A model generated the notes under the pieces. The model was not told where the DNA came from, did not search any database, and worked only from the letters and a program-made list of their open reading frames with translations. A stretch of DNA of 37,571 nt from Welwitschia mirabilis. Lineage: Eukaryota > Gnetophyta > Gnetopsida > Welwitschiales. Location of the stretch: positions 28,661,090-28,698,660 of the forward strand of contig JBOZIK010000001.1 of assembly GCA_051453625.1 (NCBI GenBank), given 5' to 3'. A program made the position numbers and the translations under genes. Positions within the stretch are counted from its first letter, which is position 1. The number at the start of each line of letters is the position of its first letter. Positions 23,939 through 34,953 of this stretch are shown here, one piece after another.

Positions 23939-24295
23939 CCACAAATCATCAAATGAGGCTATGGACTTCATAGATCACTAAATGAGGCAGTGAAGAGAGA
24001 ATTCTACAAATCCTGGGATGAGGCAGTGGGAATATTATATTACCACGGATCCTCGAATGAGGTAGTGAGCTTCATAGATCACCAAACGATGTAGTGAAGT
24101 TAATGATAAATGAGATTTTATACATACATATATATGTATATATATTATGAGTACCACAGATCATCGAATGAAATTTTGGGCTTTACAGATTGCCAAATGA
24201 GGTAGTAAAGTTAAATATTCTATGAGAACCCCAGATCACTAAATGAGAAAGTGGGCTTCACAGATCACCGAACAAGGTAGTGAAGTTAATCATGG
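23939..24295. repeat. minisatellite array in copy B (nine units)
   Basis: The nine units correspond one-to-one with those of copy A, including the alternation of short and long units. Unit 5 carries an additional TACATACATATATATG-type insertion. Units near the end stay closest to the inferred consensus (CACAGATCACCGAACAAGG, TAGTGAAGTTAAT). Confidence 0.85.
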
Positions 24296-25743
24296 TTAAG
24301 ATTATATGTTTAATATTCTTGTTCATAATAATGAACTCATTATCTGTGTATGTTTTGTATTTCTCATAAGTCTTAAACTATTTTTTTCTATTTTAGTCCT
24401 TGAAGAATCTTATCAAACTACTTATTCTTTCCTAGGCCATACTAGGGGCTATGAGATTTTCATAGTTGTTATCCCATACTTTTTTTTGATAGGTTAAAAT
24501 TCTAGAGTAAATTATAAAGTGGGCATATGGAAGTGGAGAATCCTTGATCCATTATTGAAACATTTGCTAAATAGTCTTATAATTTTTCATAAATTCTGAA
24601 ATGTTAGTACTATATCACTATGATGTAAGGATACGTTACACTCTTCTTGAATATTGCTTCACAGATTTCCATAGATAGTTGAACTATGATTTTTTTTTAA
24701 TGTGATCAATATAATTATAAAATTTCTTAATATGATTTATGAACATTGTATTGTGATTATCTTATATGGAAAATACTATAGAAAGATTAAAAATTACTTT
24801 CATGTTCTTTATGTTTTCTTTCTAAATTTTATTGAAAATTTTAAAGCCTCGAAATGCCTCGAAGTTTCTTTGACTGCCAAATTATGAATTTATTTTATTT
24901 CATCACTTAAAAATGTTTCAATTTAATTATGAATGTTAAATATGAAAATTATGCCTTAACTGTAGTGTAAATGACTTTTAAATAGTCATTTAATAGGTAT
25001 GTTATAACTAGTAAAATAAAACTATTTAGAAAACAACATGATTAAAATTGGGTAATAAATAGGAAAGAAATAGAAGTTTTTAATAAAGGCATGTTTTATT
25101 ATAAAAGTTCTTCTTGCCCCGCCTCTTTTATAATTATTTTTATTAACATTAAAGAATATTTAGGAGAATAATAAAAAATTTAAAAACCCACATGTGCTAA
25201 TTTTAACAAAATATAAATGCCTTAGTGCACCAGCTAGATCCAAAACCCTAACTACTCATTAGATAATATTCATCTATTACAATTATTCCATCCATGTAAT
25301 TGAAAACATAATCTTAGCATTTAATTCTTCTGTGTATGAAAGTTTCGGTTAATAATGGAAATGTTATAAAAAGAATGAGCCTCAATGCATTTGTTTAGGT
25401 GTAATTCATAATCAACAGCTACCCTTTTTCTTTTTATACACCCTTGAGAAAATAAGGTTAGGTGTTATAAAATCAATGCATCATGAATTAGGTACATTAT
25501 AAAGAAGTGCGATCCTTTGTTATAATCCCAAATTATCATGTTTTAATAGTGTAATTAGCGATGTTTTACAGGGAATAGGAACTCAATTTAGTCATTTTCG
25601 GGCATTTTGTCTTGAATTGATCTAATAACCTAATTATGATTTTAAGTTCCATATTTTCATCTAGAAAAACAAGAATTCAATAAAGGAGCAAAGCAGAGTA
25701 ACAATTAGAGGAAAAGTCTAATAAAATGGCTATTATCCCTGAT

Positions 25744-25993
25744 GTCATCCCCATAACATAGGACACGATCATAAGGTTAAAGTCATTTGAAGCAAGCTCA
25801 TGAAGGCTAGTAAGGTAAGGCTGACGTAGTGTATTGATGTGGCTATCGTGGCCTATTTCATCCCCATGACATAGAAGACGACATAACCATTATGTTTTGA
25901 ATTAAAATTCCAATAATTTTTTGATATGACATGCTATAATTGGATGATGAAGGTGTTTCATGTTACATGTCGTCCCCATGACGATAATAAAAC
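25744..25993. repeat. three hairpin modules in U3 of the 5' LTR, ~112 bp apart
   Basis: The modules start at 25744 (GTCATCC ... GGACACGAT), 25857 (TTCATCC ... GAAGACGACA) and 25968 (GTCGTCC with TCGTC and GACGA as inner arms). All carry a CATGAC- or CATAAC-type centre. Starts are 113 and 111 bp apart. The last module ends ~110 bp upstream of the TATA box. Confidence 0.65.
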
Positions 25994-26102
25994 AATAGTG
26001 CTATAACTTCTTCTTAACTAAGTTAATTAAGGTATAGTTTATTCCTAATAATGCTTCTTCATCTATACCGGCCTCTTTGACCCATAAAAACCTTAGGAAA
26101 GC

Positions 26103-26110
26103 TATAAAAC
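26103..26110 (+). promoter_or_regulatory. TATA box of the 5' LTR
   Basis: TATAAAAC in the context GGAAAGCTATAAAACCCCC. The same context recurs in the 3' LTR at 35313. This would be the Pol II promoter of the element, with U3 upstream and R/U5 downstream. Confidence 0.7.
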
Positions 26111-26712
26111 CCCCATTTGACATCATCTAGTCATCTTTTTGAAATTAAATGATTTGTGACAAAGGCATCCAAGGAGTAAAGCATTTATTCCATCATAAGA
26201 GAGATCATTCTTGGTGATTAGGCTGTGCTTTTGACATTAAGGAGTCATTACCTTGTTGAGGTATTATAAGACATTCAATGCATTTAATTAAATGTATTTC
26301 TTCTTCAATTCTTATGATTTCTCTAATGACTTATATTGAAGTTTGATTAATAGTATTTCCTAGATTGATTCTAAATTAGACACATGTCATAAGAGCTAAG
26401 TTGGTCGAGAAGAACTCAGAAATTTGATTATCATAGGCTTGCATCTCATCTCTCTTTAATATTTTCATTACACATTAGAATAGTTTCATTAACAATTTTT
26501 CTTTTTATATTTTAAAACAAAAATTGAACAAAAACATTGGATTGGAATTAAAAGTACATTCTTCCTTATTTATTTTCTTGATTTAAATATTGCTTTATGC
26601 TCTTCAACTTATAAAATTCATTGGTTGAATCATTCTATACTAACCCTAGTTATGATTTCATTATTTCAAGAATTGATTACTTTTAAAGTGCAAATTTAGG
26701 CAACCAACATTT

Positions 26713-26730
26713 TGGTGCCATTGCTAGGAA
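26713..26730 (+). other. primer-binding site (tRNA-Asp type), decayed at CpG
   Basis: TGGTGCCATTGCTAGGAA matches the tRNA-Asp PBS of Athila-type elements at 13 of 18 positions. All five differences are C-to-T or G-to-A, and four fall on what would have been CpG sites. It follows the LTR end (AACCAACA) after three bases. Confidence 0.75.
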
Positions 26731-27284
26731 GTATCAGAACTAGCTATTAAATGCATTTAAATCAAAAGCAAGTGGATTGAATTTGTGATATCAATACCTC
26801 TATTTACTTTTAATTTTTATCTAATACCTATTGGTGCAATTTACTTGCTTTGAAAAGATTAGCTAAAAAGATATACTTGCCTTTTGATCAAAGGAAATAT
26901 TATCTCTAAGGTTTACCCTTATTAAAGTAAGATTATTCATTTTTAGAGGGTAAGATATTATTTCCACTTATTATTTATGTTGTGTACCTTTTTCATTATA
27001 AATTATCTCTTCTTTACCTATTATTTTTTTATGCAATAATTTCCCCTTTCTAGGTCTACCTTCTTATGGTTTGTGCAATCTAGAAGGATTACCACATAGT
27101 AAGAAGCCTTCTGATGTCTTTTTCTTAGGTTCTAAGTGAAGATTCTAAGAATAAACATCACTCTTAATCATTGAGTCTACTCCTTGCACTTTAATTAATC
27201 CTGGAGATTACATATAATGGTCTTAAGTTAAAAGTTTCAAATTTTCAGGTTAAGCAAGGGAATTCCATCAAAATCTAAAGAGAA

Positions 27285-29045
27285 AAAGTATGTTTTCAAC
27301 ATGAAATTTTTAAAAGAGGCAATTCAAGAAGGTGTTTAAATTTATAATGAAATTTTTAAAAGAGGCAATTCAAGAAGGTGTTTAAATTTATAATTCAAGG
27401 ACTAGAGCTGAGTAAATTTCTATTTCTGAATTTGACAAATCAGATTTACTATAATCTTGTAATTTACATTCTAAAACTTTTTCATTCTTTATTGATTCAT
27501 CTTCTAGAATTTTTAAGATTCCTTTTAAAACAAAAGCCACCTCTTCTGTTATAGATCATTCTAGGTTTTATTTAAATTCTTTTGCAAATAAAATTTCAAC
27601 TTCACATTCTTTGAATAGTAAATGTATAAATCAGAATCCTACAACTCCCATAATGTCTATAATTTCTAATGGTTTTCAACCAACTCTCAAGGATAAATAT
27701 GGATCAAAACTTAGAGAAACTCATAATCCTTTTAACCTTCTTATTGAGGATGACATAGAAATTAAAAATCTTAATGCCTATCCCTCTTTCTATGAAGATT
27801 CTCATGAACACATTGTTGTTATTGAATAATTGATGCTTATGTGTAATGAAAAGAAAGCTATAACTAATAGAAACTACATGATAGTGTTCCCTTACACATT
27901 AAATGAAAAAGCAAAGAACTATCTTAAAACCTTACCTCATAAAAGTCTCCAAACTTAAAAGGATACCAAAGATATATTCATCAAATGATTCCTTAGTGGA
28001 AATACTTTTAGACAAAGACATCATGAGGTAATAAATTTTCAATAAAAAGACAATGTGGATTATGCTTTATCTTGGTAAAGATTCCTAATTTTAGTTTTAG
28101 CTAATCTCATAAATGAATTTTAATAAGAAGAATTAATTTATCATTTCTATAATGGCCTCACTAGTGTAATGAAACAAATGTTAGATCTTTTTTATGGAGG
28201 GATTTTATTTCAACACACAACTGGTGAAGCATGGCAACATGTACAAGACCTAGTTGAACTTATCCAAGCATGGCCTAATCCTAGAGAAAGAAAACTATCA
28301 AGTAATCATTAAAAGAAATCCATAATATCAAACATTAAGAGGAAAAACAAAAATAACTCATGTATGAAGATGAAGATAGTAGTGACAATGATAGGCCACT
28401 TGTAAAGAGAATAGTGAAAGTAATCCAAGAGGTGAAATTAGCAAAGGCTCATACCACATTAACTCCTACTTATGAATTATGTAAAGAAAACCACTTAGTC
28501 ACTAAGTGGCCATTTTAAGCAACTGTGAAGGAATTAGTAAGGGAAGAAGCATGTTATGTAAATCAATTAGACCCTAGTCACTACAAAGGGTCTTATAATA
28601 ATGAGAAAACACCTTACCATCAAACATGTCCTTCTTTTAAATTTGAGTATAAACCCTCCTTTAAACAACCATATAACCCAAGATATGGAGGATACAATCA
28701 ATACAAGGAGGATCTAATTAAGAAAGCTATGATAGAGATAAGAAGCACCCATGAACAAAAACATAAGATTATTAAACAAACCCAAAAAAGTATACAAGAT
28801 TTGGCTAGAATTATGCAATAAATTATGTTATTCAACCAAAGACTACAAGGCACATTAGCTTTCAACACATTACCTAACCCTAATGATGTGAAGAAAAATT
28901 GGAAGGTAGTCACTTGAAAAGGCACTACTATTACATTTGAAGAGCCATCTACAAATGATAACATTGAAGGAAAAAAGAATGAATATGTAAAAATACTTAA
29001 TGAGATACACTTTCCTTTCACTTTCACTTCAACCAACAAGAATTA
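27285..29045 (+). pseudogene. gag: decayed gag of element 2
   Basis: Blocks shared with element 1's gag are PFNLLIEDDIEIKNLNAY (within 27611-27829) and KNYLKTLPHKSLQ (about 27918-27950). Next come YHFYNGLTSVMKQMLDL (about 28140-28190) and a zinc-knuckle remnant at 28471-28509. The knuckle reads Y-x2-C-x3-H-x4-W, so two of three Cys are lost and the spacing is one residue short. A basic segment with HYKGSYNNEK and YNPRYGGYNQY follows (28525-28824). Frameshifts and stops are frequent. Gag would have assembled the particle and packaged RNA. Confidence 0.75.
27301..27392 (+). repeat. perfect 46 bp tandem duplication
   Basis: The 46 bases from 27301 (ATGAAATTTTTAAAAGAGGC...) are repeated without a mismatch from 27347 to 27392. 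This lies in or just before the start of gag. Perfect identity is notable within an element whose LTRs are roughly 15-20% diverged, implying a much later event or an assembly slip. Confidence 0.9.
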
Positions 29046-29214
29046 ATCGCCAAGCAAAGGAATAAAACATCTTATCCCTTGGTTAAATAGACTTAACTCT
29101 AATCCAACTTATAATGAGTACATCAAAACAATCATGAAGGATGTCAATATCACACTACCATTTTGGCACATACTTCAAGATAACCCTAAGTATGTTAAGT
29201 ATATAAGGACCTTT

Positions 29215-29720
29215 ATAGGAGGAACCAAAAATATACATTATAAAGTAGAGTATTTTTATCCCAATCTATGATCAACTTGGTAATGCAAAAATGTCTAAAA
29301 TTTAAATATTTAGGGGTAGCAACCATTAGTGCAATCTTAAAAAGAAACAAGAAGGTTAAGAAGGATCTTATTGACATAGGTAAAAGTGTAAACATAATGC
29401 ACCTCTATATTTGTAAAATGTTTGTATTAGAAAATTAATTTGAACTGATAACAATTGTCTTCAAAATGGCTGATTCAATATTAAGAAAGCCTATTGGAAT
29501 TATTAAAAGATTTTGTTATCTAAATAGAGGAAGACTATTATGCCATTGATGTCAATTATTGAAATTAATCACAATGGTGGATACCCCTTACTTTTATGTA
29601 GAGTGTTTTGTGCTACTGCCTACTACATTATAGAACCATGCAACTTCATGTAGGTAGTAAAAATATTTAAGTTCAAGTCTTCAACATAGTAGAAAAGGAT
29701 ACAAGGAATTCAAATGATGA
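29215..29720 (+). pseudogene. decayed aspartic protease of element 2
   Basis: The active-site block reads DLIDIGKSVNIMHLYIC with the DIG triad at 29373-29381, matching element 1's protease (LIDIGEIVNIMSLYIC). The catalytic Asp is retained. Downstream, weaker similarity to the protease C-terminus appears, shifted between frames. It would have cleaved the Gag-Pol polyprotein. Confidence 0.7.
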
Positions 29721-29814
29721 GCTAACTAAAAATATTAGATCAATAATATTTGTAGCTCATCATTTACTTGAATTAAAGGCCCTCACCCATGAGCAACCAA
29801 CTCTTTTTGATGAT

Positions 29815-31030
29815 ATGAGAAAATTCTTAACAATCTTAGGTAGTCTTAATTCCATCAATCCTTATGAACTTGATAGTAATATAGAACCTTTGATGGAAAA
29901 AACATTTAAGAACATCACAACCCAATACATTAAAAAAGTAAAAGTCGTAGAGATAACGTTTGACGAGGATGGTTATGAAACCCCAAGTAGACATGAAAAA
30001 GTCAACTTTAAGATGAATTTGAAGGAGAATAAGAAGGAATTAAAATATATTTTTATTAACAACAATACTTAAAATCCACTAATCATTAGTAGCCATATCC
30101 ACCCCAAAGCTGAACAAGCATTAGTATCACTCCTCACATCTAAATCTAAAGCTTTTGCTTGGAATCATAAGGATATATCTCTTATTCCTCCATATATTTT
30201 GCAACACAAGACATACCTAGAGGAAAATTCAAAACCCATAAGGTAACCTCAAAGACATTTAAATCCAATACCAAAACAAGTTGTTAAGGATGCGATTATT
30301 AAATTTTTAGATGCTAACATCATTTACCTTGTAAGCGATACTAAGTGGGTTAGCCCATTATCTTTAATACCTAAGAAAGGTGGTAACTGAAGAGTATGCA
30401 TAGACTTCTAAAGACTTAATGAAGTAACTAAAAAGGATCATTTCACTCTCCCTTTTCTTAATCAAGTATTGGTTAGAATAGAAGGATACACATTTTACTA
30501 TTTCCTTGATGGGGTATAGTCGATACAATCAAGTATGTAATATAAATGAAGATTAAGCAAAAACTACTTTCACCTCCCCTTTTGATACTTATGCTTTTAG
30601 AAGAATTCCTTTTAGTTTATGCAATGCTTCAGGTACCTTTCAATGTGCTATAATGGGAATTTTTATTGACCTAGTATAAAATTCCATCAAAAGTTTCATG
30701 AATGATTTTTTAGTCTTTTGATATTCTTTTGATTAAACATTGAATCATTTAGCACAAGTCTTAGAACAATGAATTGAGAGTGGACTTCAACTTAGTTGGG
30801 AAAAGAGTTGTTTCATGGTTAATGAAGGGATAGTTTTAGGACATCATATTTGAAAGAGAGGTATCCAAATTGACCCATTAAAAATTGATATCATAAAAAA
30901 TATTTATCCTCCTTCTAACATAAAATAACTTCAATCATTTTTGGGACATTATGGATTTTATCATAGATTCATTGAAGGATATGCAAAAATTTGTAAATCA
31001 CTTCATCAACTTTTTGAAAAAGATGTTAAA
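29815..31030 (+). pseudogene. pol: decayed PR-RT linker and reverse transcriptase of element 2
   Basis: A linker (29815-30070; ...KENKKELKYIFINNNT) reaches a TAA stop and continues in frame with NPLIISSHIHPKAEQALVSL. The RT core follows: PKQVVKDAIIKFLDANIIY, then WVSPLSLIPKKGGN, a stop where Trp is expected, RVCIDF, and RLNEVTKKDHFTLPF. The catalytic box reads F-M-N-D (30695-30706) instead of the usual FMDD, so the first Asp is lost by one G-to-A change. RT thumb/connection motifs (SFLGHYGFYHRFIEGYAKI) lie near 30935-30995. Numerous frameshifts make it non-functional. Confidence 0.85.
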
Positions 31031-31039
31031 TACGAATGA

Positions 31040-31500
31040 AGTAATGAATGCTAAAAAACCTTTAAGAATTTCAAAAGCACCATTACCAATGAATCCATAG
31101 TAAGTGGATTAGATTGAAATAAGAACTTCAAATTAAGATGTGACACTAGTAATCTTGATGTAGGTGGGGTGTTAGGATAAAAACATGAGAAGGAGATGAA
31201 AGTAATTAGCTACATTAGTAAAATCCTTTCTGGAGCTTAACTTAACTACATAACTACTAAAAAGGAGATGCTAGTAATTATCTTTTATCTAGATAAACTT
31301 CGTTATTACCTCCTTGATTTTCACACTTATGTTTATATAGATCATGCTACCATTAGATATTTAATAACAAAGAAAGATTCTAGTGCATATCTGATATGAT
31401 GGGTACTTTTCTTATAAGAATTTAATTTAATAATAGTGGATAAAGTAGGAAAACAAAATTTAGTAGCTGATCATATTTTTGGAATTCCTTCTGATACTCC
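31040..31500 (+). pseudogene. decayed RNase H domain of element 2
   Basis: Visible blocks are LRCDTSNLDVGGVLG (about 31130-31180, with the first catalytic Asp), EMLVIIFYLDKLRYYLLDF, VYIDHATIRYL and VGKQNLVADHIFGI. The last closes Ty3/gypsy RNase H domains as a VADHLSR-like block. Stops replace expected residues in several places. It would have removed RNA from the RNA/DNA hybrid. Confidence 0.8.
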
Positions 31501-31559
31501 TCCTAATTCTTCTGATTAATCTATTTATGATGATTTTCCAAATGAACAACTTTTTATGG

Positions 31560-32830
31560 TTGAACAATTTTATGAAGTATCTTTAAAACAACTTACTCCT
31601 TGGTACATTGATATCATGAATTATTTTGTCACACTTCAAACATATTCTTATTAGAATAAAAACCAACAAAAATCTTTTCTCCATAGGATAGATGACTATG
31701 AATGGATCAAACCTCATCTATATATGTGATGCAAAGATCAAATCATGCAAAAATGTATTCTTGAATGGGAGCAAAAAGATATTCTTCTTTTTTGTCATGG
31801 CAGAGTTTGTGGAAGTCATTTTAGTGGCCAAAAAATTATTATGAAAATCTTACATTTAGGATTTTATCAGTCCTCTATATTCAAACATGCCTTTAACTTT
31901 ACTAGGAAGTGTGATTCTTGTCAACGATCTAGAGGTCTTACTCAAACTTATGACATGACTCTTGCATCTTTCTTAAAATGTGAACCTTTTGATTATTAGG
32001 TTGTAGACTTTGTAGGACCTCTCAAACCCCATTCATGTGGAAAAAATTATATATCAGAAGCAGTCAATTATGTAAAAAAATGGGTTAAAGCTATTCCTAC
32101 ACAGACTTGTGATGCAAAAACTGTTTGCCAATTTCTTAGATCAAACATCTTTCAAAAATTTGGATTGCCTAGGATTTCCATTTCTAATTAAGGTACTCAA
32201 TTTATTAATAATATTCTTAAAAAACTCTTACTTTTAGTTGGGATTCAACATAGAATAGCTAACTCTTACCATCCCCAATCAAATGGGCAAGCTGAAGATG
32301 CTAATCGTGAGATTAAGAAAGTACTCTTCAAACTCTATCATAAATCTCAAAAATCATGGGTACTTCATCTTAATGATGTCCTTTGAGCTTATCATATGAC
32401 TTGGTGTAATTATTTAGGTTTCTCTACTTATGAACTAGTCTATGAGAAAACATGTATGATTCTAGTCGATGTGTGCTATAATTCTTATAAGATAGTTCAT
32501 CACCAACCAAAGTAGAGAATCTCAGTTTCTTGTGCTGATAATTTTCAAACATGATTAATCTAATTGAATCACCTTGATGAAAGGATAATTTAGGCTCTCT
32601 ATCACCAACTTATAGTTAAAGCCCAATACAAACATAAACATGATAAAAACCTTATGCATAAAGACTTTCACCCTAGTTGGTATCTTCTACTCTTTAATGC
32701 TAGAAGTTCATTTAATTCATAACAAACTAACTTCTAAATGGTTAGGTTCATATCTAATTAATAAAGTATATTTAAATAGTTTATTTAAAATTTCTAACCT
32801 AAAAACTAATGAAATAATAATGGATAATGA
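31560..32830 (+). pseudogene. decayed integrase of element 2 (HHCC, D35E)
   Basis: From 31745 one frame can be followed for almost 1 kb, broken by point-mutation stops. The zinc-binding part has two His (HGRVCGSH) and CDSC at 31910-31921. A TAG stop at 31997 stands where Trp is common. The catalytic core follows: VVDFVGPLKP with Asp at 32006, then SN*GTQF where the second Asp has become Asn (32186). Last is NGQAEDANREIK with Glu at 32294. Exactly 35 residues separate the second and third positions, the D35E spacing. The C-terminal segment (LTSKWLGSYLINKVY, about 32728-32768) resembles the GPF-type region of Athila/Tat integrases. Confidence 0.85.
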
Positions 32831-33374
32831 TTAAAGCATTATCAGTCACCTGATAATTACTCTTACTCAGTCAACATGATCGAAGTAGTTGAGTTAGAAG
32901 ATTCTCTTCTTAAAAAAGAGAAGTCTCTATCCTTTGTTATTGTCTAGATGACTTCTTAACTTGATCTATCTTAGATTCATTAAACTACTTAATCATCCTT
33001 TACATGACTAGTGCTCCATCATTAAGATTCATGATGTTTAACAAGTAATAAGTTTGGCTTCATCCAAACTCATGGTATTCAAATACCTATGAATCCTTGA
33101 TGATCATCAATTACCTCATTAGAAAAGTGAAAATACCTTTAAAAGGTAAAAATAAATGGTGTTAATTTCATGGTGTTCTATCGCAAGCACATCAAAGGGA
33201 CAGTTTACTTTCAGGTCCATTTGATTTTGATAGTGTGATATGGTAGCTATGGAGACTTCACCTAGGGGACAATTGGTCATGATCAGGTTTTTGCTTGTGG
33301 ATCCCTTTTTCTATGATAGTGGTTGCATCTCCTTCACCATGAAGAACAATGTCTCTTAACACTCAATTTTCCTC

Positions 33375-33450
33375 TATAAATAAAACACTAAAAAAAAGGT
33401 TAGGAGAAGGAAGAAAAAGAAAGAAGAAGAAAGATAAAAAGAACTCAAAA
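33375..33450 (+). promoter_or_regulatory. possible internal promoter: TATA box plus purine-rich leader
   Basis: TATAAATA (33375-33382) is followed within ten bases by about 55 nearly pure purines (AAAAAAAAGG through AAGAAGAAAG). An ATG follows at 33457. The arrangement would fit a promoter and 5' leader for a gene in the post-integrase region, but no intact ORF follows, and chance is possible in such AT-rich DNA. Confidence 0.3.
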
Positions 33451-33985
33451 TTTCTATGAGTACCTTGATGAGCATCTCTTCATAATCACTTACTTCTGAA
33501 TCTATTATCTTTAAAGAATTGTGTCATGTATATATTTTACATTACTTAGTCTACAATTTATCCTTTATGGGTCTTGTTATGTTGGCATCTAGAATAAAAA
33601 GGACCAAACTTCTTGATGTTATTTAAATCCATTTCTTTTATAATTCAATAGTTAAGTAAAAAATTCTCAAAATCAAATTGCATTCTTTTAAAATTCTTAT
33701 TGGGTTTAATTATTTAGCTAAGTCAAGTTATTCATCATGAACTCTATGCATTTTATCATTTAACTACTGGCCTTGATGAATATTATGAACATGCTAGGGT
33801 TTAATTTTTTTTGCATTTCAAATTGCAATGTCTAGTTTTTATGTTTGTGTCACCTCATGACCCATTTTCACCTCAAATTTCTATTGTGTCTAATATTTAT
33901 TAAGATTTTTTTATATCCATATGATTTCTTCACTTTAAATTCTAAACTTATCTTTTGCATGTACATTCTAAGAACCTATTGTTTT

Positions 33986-34067
33986 AACTATCGTTCCCAT
34001 GATAACAGCCACGATAGTTGTTGAAACTATTGTGTCTCATGTCATCCTTACGATAAAGGAGACAACA
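33986..34067. repeat. two hairpin modules in the post-integrase region
   Basis: The module at 33986-34019 has perfect 9 bp arms AACTATCGT and ACGATAGTT around a centre with CCCATGATAACAG. The module at 34040-34067 has arms TGTCATCC and GGAGACAACA with mismatches. Both recur in the right-hand copy (36870-36948). Confidence 0.65.
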
Positions 34068-34480
34068 TTAAATTTCAAGATATGGTAAATTCATTTCATA
34101 AATCATGATCCTTACTCTCCTATCAACCAGAAAACCTAAAGGTAGTTCAATTTGGATTTGTGTAAACTTAAGAAAATACTAAATCACCAAAATTTTCTTA
34201 TACATTCCCATTAGACTCATTCAAGTACTATTTTTGGCTAATTGGGGAACTAGATTATTTAGAGATCACTAACTTAGGATCCATAATTTATTTTTAACTT
34301 TTAGCCTAATTTAATAAAAGTTGTAAAGCCTACCTTCATCATATTAGCATTCTCATAATTTATGATCACAATGTTACATTTCATAATAATTGAATTGATG
34401 ATTGAAATGCCCTCCATTCTTAAGGTAAAATATCAAAATCTAAGTTCAATTTGAATTTGGGGAAGGCTATCATTTTATGT

Positions 34481-34509
34481 ATTATCCCAATAATATAGGG
34501 AATGATGAC
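34481..34509. repeat. diverged hairpin module
   Basis: The arms ATTATCCC and GGGAATGAT are complementary apart from one inserted base, around AATAATATA. It is a likely worn member of the same family, ~250 bp before the 3' LTR. Confidence 0.45.
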
Positions 34510-34953
34510 TGTGATTATTATACTCAGGTAATATATTTTTTTAGAACTAATAATTGATTATTATGTAATAATGATGTCTTTCTTTTATCTTAAAATGCTA
34601 GTTTACCTAGACATGTAATGTAACTTTTTGATTTGATTTTGAGGTTTTCTTCCCCAATAATTTGGCATCATAAATTCCTCTTTCGCTTTGTTTGTTGAGA
34701 GAGCAACAAAATACTAGGTGGAAAGCTATGTTAAGATCCCAAATTGTCATGTTTTAATGGTGTAATTGGTGATGTTTTGTAGGGAATAGGAACTCAATTC
34801 AATCATTTTTAGGAATTTTTTCATAAACAGATCTAACAATCTAATTATGATCTTAAATGCCATATTTTTATCTAGAAAAACAAGAATATAACCAAGGAAA
34901 AAGTGAAGCAAAAAGAGAAGGAAAACACTAGTAAAATAACTATCATCCCCGAT

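Larger units (their letters stand above)
20241..25515. repeat. long direct repeat, copy B (~4.17 kb after gap correction)
   Basis: Collinear with copy A. After removing two gap artefacts (875 N plus a duplicated 59 bp; 100 N plus a duplicated 73 bp) its length is about 4168 bp, against about 4112 bp for copy A. Much of the difference is a TA-rich insertion in minisatellite unit 5 (about 24115-24150). Its right end lies 2 bp before the 5' LTR of element 2, while copy A continues into different sequence. Upstream it continues into the coding-like remnant, unlike copy A, which joins element 1's protease. Confidence 0.8.
25518..26709 (+). repeat. 5' LTR of element 2
   Basis: A 1192 bp segment beginning TGTTATAATCCC and ending AACCAACA. 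It is collinear with 34729-35896. U3 holds three hairpin modules at 25744, 25857 and 25968, and a TATA box lies at 26103. The PBS starts three bases after its end. Confidence 0.85.
32835..34728 (+). other. post-integrase region of element 2
   Basis: About 1.9 kb between integrase and the 3' LTR. Athila-type elements often carry an env-like ORF here. Only a possible start is visible (MLASRIKRTKLLDVI, from 33581, ended by a stop) and no transmembrane segment could be supported. The part from 33474 to about 34480 recurs at 36343-37376. It contains hairpin modules at 33986, 34040 and 34481, and a TATA-like box with a purine-rich run at 33375-33450. The sequence before the LTR (AGGTGGAAAG) may be a worn polypurine tract. 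Confidence 0.6.

Noticed and set aside
13944-25515. Copies A and B as the two LTRs of one element
   Set aside because: They lack TG/CA ends, no PBS follows copy A and no PPT precedes copy B. Their left ends are coding-like, and only ~1.6 kb separates them. It remains an alternative but is not favoured.
28698-29039. A 113-codon minus-strand ORF
   Set aside because: It is the antisense shadow of the better supported gag remnant on the plus strand.
31745-31999. An 84-codon ORF as a separate gene
   Set aside because: It is the zinc-binding part of the integrase. The same frame continues beyond the TAG stop with the catalytic core.
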